Shown piece after piece: positions 20,539 to 29,648 of a stretch of DNA of 64,000 bases. The first letter of the stretch is position 1; each line of letters starts with the position of its first letter. The notes under the pieces were generated by a model. That model ran no database searches, had not been told where the DNA came from, and saw only the letters and a program-made list of their open reading frames with translations. Source of the DNA: Aphrocallistes beatrix (Eukaryota > Porifera > Hexactinellida > Sceptrulophora > Aphrocallistidae); the NCBI GenBank assembly GCA_963281255.1, contig OY725496.1, positions 186,001 through 250,000 on the forward strand, written 5' to 3'. Position numbers and translations under genes: made by a program.

Positions 20539-22395
20539 ATGTCGAGGAAACCGATTGAAGAGCTTAGCAGACGAAATAAACTTACTTGTACTGTTGGTAT
20601 TGGATCAAAGCCTCTACCCGCTAAATATGCAAATTTATCCAAGGAAAATTCCATCGATTATTCCGCCATTAAGCAAGCAATTAATGATGCAAGAAAGGAA
20701 GGTTCCATAGCTTTGGGCAAGATAAAAAGTTTGAAAAAAAACAATCAGGAAATTCAGGAAAAAAGGCTGGGATGCCAACATTTTGAAGTTTGGCAAATAA
20801 CAGCTCGTCAATTAATGAGAGAATATAATTACTCAGAAATAGATTTAGAGAATTTCTATTTCACACTTTTAGAAAAAGATTTGGAGGTATTTAAACCTAT
20901 CATACAAAGTGTGAAATTCTTTGAAGATAATTTGCATGAGGATTTCAATAAATTTTTGAATGGCGTTGTTTTATCAGTCAAAAACCTTAGTAGTGATGTC
21001 AAACTAACAGCTATTGAACACGAAAAATGTGAAATACCATTCGAAAAAGAGCATTCCACGGCAATTAAGAAGGAAATTTCACGAGTCAGAGACCAAAGTT
21101 CCCAAATTTCAAAAGCCCTCCAAAGCGAACAAAACCAATATCAGGAGGAAATAAACGAAATTTGTGAGAAATATCAGCTAACGAAAGATTACACGAATTT
21201 TCTAAGTGTTGAAGAATTACAAAATATCCCAATCGAAATTCAACAACTAGAGTGGCCGGATGATTTCGTATTACAAGAAGTGTTACAAGAATTTCAAGAG
21301 CTAACCGAAAATTATCTAGCGAAATTTCAACATTTAGAGGTTAAATATGGACCATATAAATCACAAGATTTCACACTTTCAAATTCTAAGTTGGATAAAG
21401 CTAAATTTATAATGGGCCAATATGATGAAACTTCTATCGCTAATAGAAGATCGTTGATGCTAGATCGTTTAGAAAAAGAATTTCCAAACATGTCCAAGTT
21501 TGAAGTGCGAAATCTAACAAGTTGGCATTCTGGACTCAAAACGTACGAGTTTCAAAAGAAACTTTTGATAAAATCCTTTTTCAACAGCAAACATGAATTT
21601 ATCGGCAAGACTTTGGTTCATAATGAAGAGTCATGGACTTCGTTCTACGAATGCAAACAAGAAAAAATCGCTAAAGAACAGCGAAAGAAAGAAAGATACG
21701 AATTTTTAATGAAGTTGAGAGATTGGAAAATGAAGCGGTTAGATCTTTTGAAGGTGGAAAACGACTTAGCTCAAAAAGAGGCCAGCGAAATGGAAGCTCA
21801 GCACTTAGCTGAACTAGAAGCTAAAGAAAGAGATGCAAAAATGAAAAAAGAAAAGGTGCAAATGTATCAAAAAGAGTGCAAATTAAGGGAAGAACAAGAA
21901 CAGATCGAAGCTGAAAAGGATTTTAAGAAAGCAAAAAAGGAACTCGCCCTCCAGATTAAAAATGAGAAAGAAAAGATACAGAAAAGATATCATATTTTAG
22001 ATGAGAAAGCAGACACGCGTAAAATGCAAGAATTTGAAAAAACCGAAATTAAACTACGCAAGCAAGAAATACAAAATTTAATCACACAAAAAATTTCAGA
22101 CAAAGTTTCCAACGACCCTGAACGAGTTCATCAAAAAACACAATCTTATACCGCGAAATTTGACGCTTCAAAACATGATCAAGACCTTCAAACACCATTG
22201 TTTAAAGTTGAAACATTTGCTTCTGACACTGTAACATCTGATCCAAGAATTAGACTCGAAATAGCATTACGTGAGGCCGGACTACACAACACACAATATG
22301 CCAGAACAGCTTTGCAGATGGTTTCGCCAATGAAACAACCGAGACATGCTGAGCTCCAGTCCAATGTATTTCCATCGAATGATAAAATACTTTAA
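20539..22395 (+). CDS. CCDC148: CCDC148 orthologue, coiled-coil protein, 618 residues
   Basis: The family is conserved in animals and poorly characterised. The protein is largely alpha-helical, with a strong charged coiled coil (roughly residues 380-540, Lys/Glu-rich). The diagnostic C-terminal block 'SDPRIRLEIALREAGLH' is followed by 'ARTALQMVSPMKQPRHAE', close to the human CCDC148 ending. The length is near the roughly 590 residues of the human protein. I start at the ATG at 20539 ('AAAATGTCGAGG', giving MSRKPIEE) rather than 20461, because the 26 upstream residues look like translated 5' UTR. It is a single exon here, although vertebrate copies have many introns. The large duplicated block begins shortly downstream. 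Confidence 0.85.
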   Translation: MSRKPIEELSRRNKLTCTVGIGSKPLPAKYANLSKENSIDYSAIKQAINDARKEGSIALGKIKSLKKNNQEIQEKRLGCQHFEVWQITARQLMREYNYSEIDLENFYFTLLEKDLEVFKPIIQSVKFFEDNLHEDFNKFLNGVVLSVKNLSSDVKLTAIEHEKCEIPFEKEHSTAIKKEISRVRDQSSQISKALQSEQNQYQEEINEICEKYQLTKDYTNFLSVEELQNIPIEIQQLEWPDDFVLQEVLQEFQELTENYLAKFQHLEVKYGPYKSQDFTLSNSKLDKAKFIMGQYDETSIANRRSLMLDRLEKEFPNMSKFEVRNLTSWHSGLKTYEFQKKLLIKSFFNSKHEFIGKTLVHNEESWTSFYECKQEKIAKEQRKKERYEFLMKLRDWKMKRLDLLKVENDLAQKEASEMEAQHLAELEAKERDAKMKKEKVQMYQKECKLREEQEQIEAEKDFKKAKKELALQIKNEKEKIQKRYHILDEKADTRKMQEFEKTEIKLRKQEIQNLITQKISDKVSNDPERVHQKTQSYTAKFDASKHDQDLQTPLFKVETFASDTVTSDPRIRLEIALREAGLHNTQYARTALQMVSPMKQPRHAELQSNVFPSNDKIL

Positions 22396-22680
22396 TTTGA
22401 ATCCTGACTTTAGTATGTACTGTCCTCACTACCAATTATAATATCTCGAAAACAATTCTAAGTGTTAAACAAAATTATGTCCCTCTGCTCCTAATTCAGA
22501 GAGTGCTCAATTAAATTTGTCTTGATATAATTTTAAGAAACAAGTCGAACATAACAAGAAATTGTGAGACAAATAAATTATACCACAACAATCCGTATTT
22601 TTAAAATCTTGAGACCCTATAAGCACAAAGAAATAACTTACTAGCTCATATGAATACGATGGGTCAGATGGGTTGACTAA

Positions 22681-23040
22681 ATAAGGCCGAATTCAAGACT
22701 AGAATAAGGCCGAATTATTTCAACACTGGAATAAGGCCGAATTATTTCAACACTGGAATAAGGCCGAATTATTTCAACACTGGAATAAGGCCGAATTATT
22801 TCAACACTGGAATAAGGCCGAATTATTTCAACACTGGAATAAGGCCGAATTATTTCAACACTGGAATAAGGCCGAATTATTTCAACACTGGAATAAGGCC
22901 GAATTATTTCAACACTGGAATAAGGCCAAATTTTCAAAACTGGAATAAGGCCGAATTATCTAAACTGGAATAAGGCCGAATTATTTCAACACTGGAATAA
23001 GGCCGAATTTTCAAAACTGGAATAAGGCCGAATTATTTCT
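22681..23040. repeat. 27-bp minisatellite, 14 AATAAGGCC units
   Basis: The unit reads AATAAGGCCGAATTATTTCAACACTGG. From 22704 to 22920 the period is exactly 27 bp; later units are shortened variants. The matching site in the other segmental copy has four units (25648-25742). A single inverted unit follows at about 23138-23176 (GACCTTATTCCAGTGTTGAAATAATTCGG). Because 27 is a multiple of 3 the array stays open in several frames (a minus-strand 'PYSSVEIIR' repeat), which I do not regard as a gene. Confidence 0.95.
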
Positions 23041-23357
23041 CTCCTATTTCCCAACAAACCAAAAAATGCTCCCAATCGACCCTCAATTCTTTAGTTCACA
23101 ATTAAAAACCATTCTTCCTCTAGATCCAAAATGGTAATTCGACCTTATTCCAGTGTTGAAATAATTCGGTCATATTCCGCTTTCCCAATAAGATCAAACA
23201 CATATTATAGTTTGTTTTTACCTAATAGTAGAATATATTAATAAATAGGTTCTAGCAACACTGTTTACAAAACGATTATTATTGGGGGGGTGAGCATATA
23301 TGAAGACAGCCTAAACTTCACAAATACTGTAAGTAAATCACAGGTTTACATACTGAT

Positions 23358-24569
23358 TTACTGATGAAACTCTTTCACCACTTCATCAATACAAGTAGCA
23401 AGATCCTTGAAAAATACCTCCAACCTTTCTTCAGTCACATGAGGACACACTACTATATGAGACATCTTTCCCAAATGGAGATCATTATAACTCGCTAGAA
23501 CGTATTTTGCTCTGATGGATTTGGGTAATTCGGGTGTACAAATGATCAGAGAAGCGGGGTTGATAAACGTCTGTATTCCTAATTGATGGAATCGATCTTC
23601 AGCAAATTTGACGCTCTTTTGACAAGTATTATACTCTACTTGCCAATCAAACTGTAAGTATCGAATCATCCATGATAAAGCACGAAAACCATCTCGAGTG
23701 CTTCCAATTCCTATGTCTTGACACATCAAATATTCTCTAAAAACTTCATTTTGAAACTGATCTTTTTCCTGAAACATTGCGAATAACCCACACACATCAG
23801 AACCATACCACTTGTGAGCACTAATCGCTATAGAATTGAATTCAACTCCTATTTTGTAATTAGGGTTCTGTTTATCCAAATGCCAAAAGCCTCCATGAAA
23901 GGCAGCATCGACATGTATGAATATCTTCTCTCTAGTCAAACCGATGCTATAGAGAGTATCCAGAATCAAAGTGATGTTGTCACAAGCTCCTTTCATGGTA
24001 GTTCCCAATGTGGCTATGACAATCACTGGAGGGATGTCTTGAGGCGAAGGTTTTTGACCAATAATATATTTCACTGCTGGGATAATTTGTTTGTAGTCGA
24101 TCTCTCCATTACGTAAAGTCGGTATCTGTAAGCAGGTACGGAAACCTTCTTTTAACATTTCAATTGCCTTCTCAACCGAAAAATGTGACTCAATTGAGTA
24201 TAAAAGTATTGGCTTCACCCCTGGAAATGCTTTGATGGCGAATTTGAATCCAGCAAGATTCCCTTCTGTACCACCACTCGTGATATATGCCCATGTGTTC
24301 TCTTTGTTGCCACCCCAAGGACGGATCAATTCTAAAATTAATTCGCTCTCCTCTTCCAAACTATTATTCCAATCTATAGATTCATGATTCAAACTTTGAC
24401 CTGTATTTTTGATCGTTGCTAAGGTTTTGCTGATTTTGAATTTTGCCTCATATAATGTCTGTAGATCTTTGAAATTTTCTGGGTAGCCAAATTCTTGTTG
24501 AAGTGGATGGAAATTGCTATATTTTATTTGCAATGTATTCACATATTTTTCAATCTCAGTATTTTGCAT
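23358..24569 (-). CDS. PLP-dependent histidine-decarboxylase-like enzyme, copy 1 (403 residues)
   Basis: A group II pyridoxal-phosphate decarboxylase of the short bacterial histidine-decarboxylase type (bacterial enzymes are about 380 residues), not the long animal HDC/DDC type. Visible motifs: 'AYITSGGTEGNLAG' (phosphate and cofactor binding), 'ESHFSVEKA' (the His that stacks on PLP in this family), 'ATLGTTMKGACDN', 'HVDAAFHGG' with Asp221 expected to contact the pyridine nitrogen, and Ser-Ala-His-Lys253, with Lys253 the Schiff-base lysine. There is no signal or transit peptide, so it is probably cytosolic. It is a single exon. The usual reaction is L-histidine to histamine plus CO2, but the actual substrate is unknown. 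A TATA-like TATTTAAATA lies about 55 bp upstream on the minus strand (24623-24634). Confidence 0.88.
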   Translation of the reverse strand: MQNTEIEKYVNTLQIKYSNFHPLQQEFGYPENFKDLQTLYEAKFKISKTLATIKNTGQSLNHESIDWNNSLEEESELILELIRPWGGNKENTWAYITSGGTEGNLAGFKFAIKAFPGVKPILLYSIESHFSVEKAIEMLKEGFRTCLQIPTLRNGEIDYKQIIPAVKYIIGQKPSPQDIPPVIVIATLGTTMKGACDNITLILDTLYSIGLTREKIFIHVDAAFHGGFWHLDKQNPNYKIGVEFNSIAISAHKWYGSDVCGLFAMFQEKDQFQNEVFREYLMCQDIGIGSTRDGFRALSWMIRYLQFDWQVEYNTCQKSVKFAEDRFHQLGIQTFINPASLIICTPELPKSIRAKYVLASYNDLHLGKMSHIVVCPHVTEERLEVFFKDLATCIDEVVKEFHQ

Positions 24570-26058
24570 TATTACTGTTATACGCGTAGTTCAAGTAATC
24601 TTCATGATTTGATTTTGCATGTCTATTTAAATAGTGTAGAATGATGTAATTGAGTTGTTATGTATTGTCTTCCAATTTAAAAGTAGGATAGAATTTCATG
24701 TTACAAGAAATCACATTGGCTATGAATCTACAATATCAAATTCAAAGGGAGGAGGATAATTAAAGTACACTGCAGGGGTCAAAATTTCAAGATAGACATA
24801 AAAGCACACTTTGGGACAAATATGATTTTGAAATTTGTAGTTCTGTACCAAAAAGCCGCTTGTGACGCCTTTGGGTTTTTTCCTAAAATTCCACTCGGTT
24901 CAATAGCTTTGGAGTATGTCTTTCACAAAACTAATCTCAAATCCTTCCAACCATCATAATTCATTAAATATTGAAAATTTTGAAAAGTCTCGAGTTTAAA
25001 ACAATTTTGAATTGTCTCCTCTTCACGATGACTGGCTTAGAACTGTGATAAAAATTGTTTTTTAGCCAGTTATGAGGTTTTAAATGAAACAGAAAAATTC
25101 GTGGGAAACTTTTGATAATAAAATCTAATTACTGTTCTAACACCAATTTTTGCGATTATAAAAGTTATCGTGAAAAGGATACAATTCTACTTTGTTTTAA
25201 GCACGATATTTTTCAAAATATCAAATATTTTTTGAGTTATGACGGTTGAAAGAATTTGAGATCAGGAATTTTGTAAAAAATGTGCTCTAACGTTCTTCAA
25301 CCATGCGGAAATTTTAGGTAAAAAATGCTTCCAAAAGAGTCTTTTGAGGCATTTTTGGCCCATTTTAAAATTTTGACACTTCGCGGCATAATTTAATCAT
25401 ATTTTTCGAATTCAAAACCTGACCCTAATTCAGAAAATGCTATTAAATTTATATTTAAAGTCTTGATATAATTTTAGGAGTGGATATCTCTGATTATTTG
25501 TTAGTTAAACAAGTCGAACATAACAAGAAATTGTGGGACAATTAAATTATACCACAACAATCCTTATTTAGAAAATCTTAAGGCCCTATAAGCACAAAGA
25601 AATAACTTACTAGCTCATATGAATAAGATGGGTCAGATGGGTTGACTAAATAAGGCCGAATTCAAGACTGGAATAAGACCGAATTATTTCAACACTGGAA
25701 TAAGGCCGAATTTTCAAAACTGGAATAAGGCCGAAATATTTCTCCCCTATTTCCCAACAAACCAAAAAAATGCTCCCAATCGACCCTCTATTCCTTAGTT
25801 CACAATTAAAAACCATTCTTCCTCTAGATCCAAAATGGTAATTCGACCTTATTCCAGTTATGAAAATTCGGCCATATTCCGCTTTCCCAATAAGATCAAA
25901 CACATAATATAGTTTGTTTTTACCTAATAGTAGAATATAATAATAAATAGGTTCTAGCAACACTGTTTACAAATCGAATATTACTGGGGGGGGTGAGCAT
26001 ATATGAAGGCAGCCTAAAGTTCACAAATAATTAAATCACAGGTTTATATACTGATTTA
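24570..26058. other. Spacer between decarboxylase copies 1 and 2
   Basis: It contains the promoter side of copy 1, a diverged A+T-rich dispersed repeat (about 24790-25400, with 'GCACACTTTGGGACAAA' and 'TTTTGAGGCATTTTTGGCCC' blocks, also found around 2870, 27660 and 41780-42140), and the start of the right segmental copy with the short minisatellite. No gene is seen. Confidence 0.5.
25648..25742. repeat. Short allele-like copy of the 27-bp minisatellite, 4 units
   Basis: AATAAGGCC/AATAAGACC starts at about 25649, 25671, 25699 and 25724. The flanking sequence is the same as at 22640-22700 and 23030-23130, so the two arrays are paralogous sites with different copy number. Confidence 0.9.
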
Positions 26059-27267
26059 CTAATGGAATTCCTTCACCACTTCATCAATACAAGTAGCAAG
26101 ATCCTTGAAAAATATCTCCAACCTTTCTTCAGTCACATGAGGACACACGACTATATGAGACATCTTTCCCAAATGGAGATCATTATAACTCGCTAGAACG
26201 TATTTTGCTCTGATGGATTTGGGTAATTCGGGTGTACAAATGATCAGAGAAGCGGGGTTGATAAACGTCTGTATTCCTAATTGATGGAATCGATCTTCAG
26301 CAAATTTGACGTTCTTTTGATAAGTATTATACTCTACTTGCCAATCAAACTGTAAGTATCGAATCATCCATGTTAAAGCATTAAAACCTTCTCGAGTGCT
26401 TCCAATTCCTATGTCTTGACACATCAAATATTCTCTAAAACCTTCATTTTGAAACTGGGCTTTTTCCTGAAACATTGCGAATAACCCACACATATCAGAA
26501 CCATACCACTTGTAACCACTAATCGCTATAGAATTGAAATCAACTCCTATTTTGTATATAGGGTTCTGTTTATCCAAGTGCCAAAAGCCTCCATGAAAGG
26601 CAGCATCGACATGTATGAATATCTTCTCTCTAGTCAAACCGATGCTATAGAGTGTATCCAGAATCAAAGTGATGTTGTCACAAGCTCCTTTCATGGTAGT
26701 TCCCAATGTGGCTATGACAATCACTGGAGAGATGTCTTGAGGCGAAGGTTTTTGGCCAATAATATATTTCACTGCTGGGATAATTTGTTTGTATTCGATC
26801 TCTCCATTACGTAAAGTCGGTATCTGTAAGCAGGTACGGAAACTTTCTTTTGACATTTCAATTGCCTTCTCAACCGAAAAATGTGACTCAATTGAGTATA
26901 AAAGTATTGGTTTCACCCCTGGAAATGCTTTGATGGCGAATTTGAATCCAGCAAGATTCCCTTCTGTACCACCACTCGTGATATATGCCCATGTGTTATC
27001 TTTGTTGCCGCCCCAAGGACGGATCAATTCTAAAATTAATTCGCTCTCCTCTTCTAAACTAGAATTCCAATTTACAGTTTCATAATTCAAACTTTGACCT
27101 GTATTTTTGATTGTTGGTAGGGTTTTGCTGATTTCGAATTTTGCCCCATATAATGTCTGTAGATCTTTGAAATTTCCTGGGTAGCCAAATTCTTGTTGAA
27201 GTGAATGGAAATTGCTATATTTTATTTGCAATTTATTCACATATTTTTCAATCTCAGTATTTTGCAT
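26059..27267 (-). CDS. PLP-dependent histidine-decarboxylase-like enzyme, copy 2 (402 residues)
   Basis: Paralogue of copy 1, same fold and motifs, intact from ATG to stop. The residue before the PLP lysine is Tyr (Ser-Gly-Tyr-Lys253) where copy 1 and the bacterial enzymes have His. There are further changes nearby: Met for Val in 'GSDMCG', and 'STREGFNALTW' where copies 1 and 3 have 'STRDGFRALSW'. It is head-to-head with copy 3, with about 640 bp between the two ATGs. TATTTAAATA at 27320-27331 lies in the same relative position as in copy 1. Activity cannot be assumed because of the His change. Confidence 0.87.
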   Translation of the reverse strand: MQNTEIEKYVNKLQIKYSNFHSLQQEFGYPGNFKDLQTLYGAKFEISKTLPTIKNTGQSLNYETVNWNSSLEEESELILELIRPWGGNKDNTWAYITSGGTEGNLAGFKFAIKAFPGVKPILLYSIESHFSVEKAIEMSKESFRTCLQIPTLRNGEIEYKQIIPAVKYIIGQKPSPQDISPVIVIATLGTTMKGACDNITLILDTLYSIGLTREKIFIHVDAAFHGGFWHLDKQNPIYKIGVDFNSIAISGYKWYGSDMCGLFAMFQEKAQFQNEGFREYLMCQDIGIGSTREGFNALTWMIRYLQFDWQVEYNTYQKNVKFAEDRFHQLGIQTFINPASLIICTPELPKSIRAKYVLASYNDLHLGKMSHIVVCPHVTEERLEIFFKDLATCIDEVVKEFH

Positions 27268-27910
27268 TATTATTGTTATACGCCTAAAGTCTTTATGAAT
27301 TGGTTTAGTATTTACTACGTCTATTTAAATACTAGAGTAGAGCGTTATTAATTAGCTACGCATTGTCTTTCAAATCTGAAGTAATATAGAATTTCATGTT
27401 AAAGTATTTGACCCTGCATGCCTAGGCAGAATTAAACTTCACAATGACCATATCTACGTCAATGGTGGAATGTCAGTTTGAATGTCTCCTTAAATAGAAT
27501 AGAGTGCTCTGTTAATTTTGTCAAGTATTGTCTTTCAAATTCCAAGTATAAGTAAGATATAATTTCATGTTACAATTATCATTAACTATGCATCTACAAT
27601 GTCAAATTCAAAGTTGAGGAGGATATTTAATTAAAGTACACTGCAGGGCCAAATTTTAAAAATAGTCATAAAAGCACACTTTCGGACAAAAATGATTTTG
27701 AAATTTGTAGTTTTGAACCAAAAAGCCTCATGAAACTCCTTTTTTTTTTAGTTTGCCGTATATACTATAGTATAGTGACCAAGTTTTGAAATGAGTGACA
27801 ATATTATATTTTCAATGCCTACTTAGTACTATAACTGAAGGATATAGAAACTATAGCACTTGTAGTATAGTATAAATAAAAAGTTATCAACAACTTTACA
27901 AATAGTGATA
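27268..27910. promoter_or_regulatory. Divergent promoter region between decarboxylases 2 and 3
   Basis: A TATA-like TATTTAAATA (27320-27331, minus) serves copy 2. TATAAATA at 27871-27878 serves copy 3, only about 33-40 bp before its ATG, so the copy 3 leader should be very short. The middle (27540-27740) is a duplicate of the sequence upstream of copy 1. These assignments are inferred from position. Confidence 0.5.
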
Positions 27911-29119
27911 ATGCAAAACACTAAAATCGATAATTTTGTTAACAAATTAGGATTAAAATTCCTTAATTTAGAACTCCAACAACAACAATTCGGCTACCCA
28001 GCAAATTACAAAGACCTACATGTATTAAATGAGGCTAAATTTAAAATTGGCAAGACCATACCAATAATTCTTAATTCAGGTCAAAGTTTGAATTATGAAT
28101 CTGTAGATTGGATTTCTAGTTTAGAAGAGGAGAGCGAATTAATTTTAGAATTGATCGGTCCTTGGGGGGGCAACAAAGAGAACACATGGGCATATATCAC
28201 GAGTGGTGGTACAGAAGGGAATCTTGCTGGATTCAAATTCGCCATCAAAGCATTTCCAGGGGTGAAACCAATACTTTTATACTCAATTGAGTCACATTTT
28301 TCGGTTGAGAAGGCAATTGAAATGTCAAAAGAAAGTTTCCGTACCTGCTTACAGATACCGACTTTACGTAATGGAGAGATCGACTACAAACAAATTATCC
28401 CAGCAGTGAAATATATTATTGGCCAAAAACCTTCGCCTCAAGACATCCCTCCAGTGATTGTCATAGCCACATTGGGAACTACCATGAAAGGAGCTTGTGA
28501 CAACATCACTTTGATTCTGGATACTCTCTATAGCATCGGTTTGACTAGAGAGAAGATATTCATACATGTCGATGCTGCTTTTCATGGAGGATTTTGGCAT
28601 TTGGATAAACAGAACCCTAATTACAAAATAGGAGTTGAATTCAATTCTATAGCGATTAGTGGTTGGAAATGGTATGGTTCTGATGTGTGTGGGTTATTCG
28701 CAATGTTTCAGGAAAAAGATCAGTTTAAAAATGAAGGTTTTAGAGAATATTTGATGTGTCAAGACATAGGAATTGGAAGCACTCGAGATGGTTTTCGTGC
28801 TTTATCATGGATGATTCGATACTTACAGTTTGATTGGCAAGTAGAGTATAATACTTGTCAAAAGAACGTCAAATTTGCTGAAGATCGATTCCATCAATTA
28901 GGAATACAGACGTTTATCAACCCCGCTTCTCTGATCATTTGTACACCCGAATTACCCAAATTCATCAGAGCAAAATACATTCTAGCGAGTTATAATGATC
29001 TCCATTTGGGAAAGATGTCTCATATAGTAGTGTGTCCTCATGTGACTGAAGAAAGGTTGGAGGTATTTTTCAAGGATCTTGCTACTTGTATTAATGAAGT
29101 GGTGAAGGAGTTCCATTAG
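27911..29119 (+). CDS. PLP-dependent histidine-decarboxylase-like enzyme, copy 3 (402 residues)
   Basis: An intact paralogue on the opposite strand. The first ATG is at 27911 (MQNTKIDNF); the frame opens two codons earlier with GTG, which I do not use. The N-terminal 70 or so residues differ at many positions from copies 1 and 2 ('KFLNLELQQQQFGYPANYKD' versus 'KYSNFHPLQQEFGYPENFKD'), whereas everything after 'SLEEESELILELI' is nearly identical. The residue before the PLP lysine is Trp (Ser-Gly-Trp-Lys253). It forms a tail-to-tail pair with oxidase 1. Confidence 0.87.
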   Translation: MQNTKIDNFVNKLGLKFLNLELQQQQFGYPANYKDLHVLNEAKFKIGKTIPIILNSGQSLNYESVDWISSLEEESELILELIGPWGGNKENTWAYITSGGTEGNLAGFKFAIKAFPGVKPILLYSIESHFSVEKAIEMSKESFRTCLQIPTLRNGEIDYKQIIPAVKYIIGQKPSPQDIPPVIVIATLGTTMKGACDNITLILDTLYSIGLTREKIFIHVDAAFHGGFWHLDKQNPNYKIGVEFNSIAISGWKWYGSDVCGLFAMFQEKDQFKNEGFREYLMCQDIGIGSTRDGFRALSWMIRYLQFDWQVEYNTCQKNVKFAEDRFHQLGIQTFINPASLIICTPELPKFIRAKYILASYNDLHLGKMSHIVVCPHVTEERLEVFFKDLATCINEVVKEFH

Positions 29120-29648
29120 TAAATCAGTATATAAACTTCCCCCGGTAGTATTAGATTTGTAAATAGTTGTAATTATTAGAACCTATTTGTTATAATATCG
29201 TACTGTTTAGATAAAGAGATGGTATTGTTTGACCCTATTCAACTTTGTTTGAGGAAAAGTTATTTGTTCTTTGTCTTATCTCTAGGGTAATCAGGGGGCA
29301 ATTTTTTCCTAAAAAAAGCCAAAATGCCTGGGCAAATGATTACAATTAAATGGTTGTAATCAATACGTACTTTTTATTTGATTTAGCTGAGGATTATTAA
29401 GTATCTTTATTATGATAGATTTTGGTCCACCTAGCCCTTCATAATAATCGATTCTCGTAATTGATAATGAATTATACAAATACAAGACAAACTAAAATAC
29501 AATGAATTACAAATAAAATTTGCAATTCAGTACGAGTTTTAAGATAACTCATCCTGAATTACGAAGGTCACACTACTAAATTTGACCTTCCAAATCACAC
29601 AAAGCTACTATTTGATTCTAGCAATAGTATACATTTACTGAAAGATAC
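29120..29648. other. Convergent spacer between decarboxylase 3 and oxidase 1
   Basis: The 3' flanks of both genes, duplicated almost unchanged at 32914-33415. No coding seen. It probably holds the two facing polyadenylation regions. Confidence 0.5.

Larger units (their letters stand above)
22494..24660. repeat. Segmental duplication A, left copy (minisatellite + decarboxylase 1)
   Basis: This block is repeated at about 25428-27360 with the same order: an 'AATTCAGA.A.TGCT' start, 'GTCTTGATATAATTTTA', the 27-bp minisatellite, a conserved 3' flank and a minus-strand decarboxylase gene. The sequence 24690-24870 upstream of decarboxylase 1 is also duplicated at 27550-27740. The two copies differ mainly in minisatellite length. 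Confidence 0.8.
25428..27360. repeat. Segmental duplication A, right copy (short minisatellite + decarboxylase 2)
   Basis: Homologous to 22494-24660. It carries four minisatellite units (25648-25742) instead of 14, an inverted unit around 25840-25880, and decarboxylase copy 2 in the same orientation and spacing. Confidence 0.8.

Noticed and set aside
22677..22937. Minus-strand ORF encoding repeated PYSSVEIIR
   Set aside because: It is only the 27-bp minisatellite read in frame; the paralogous array has four units and no equivalent gene.
22681..23040. CRISPR-like array
   Set aside because: The units are contiguous tandem repeats without unique spacers, in eukaryotic DNA.
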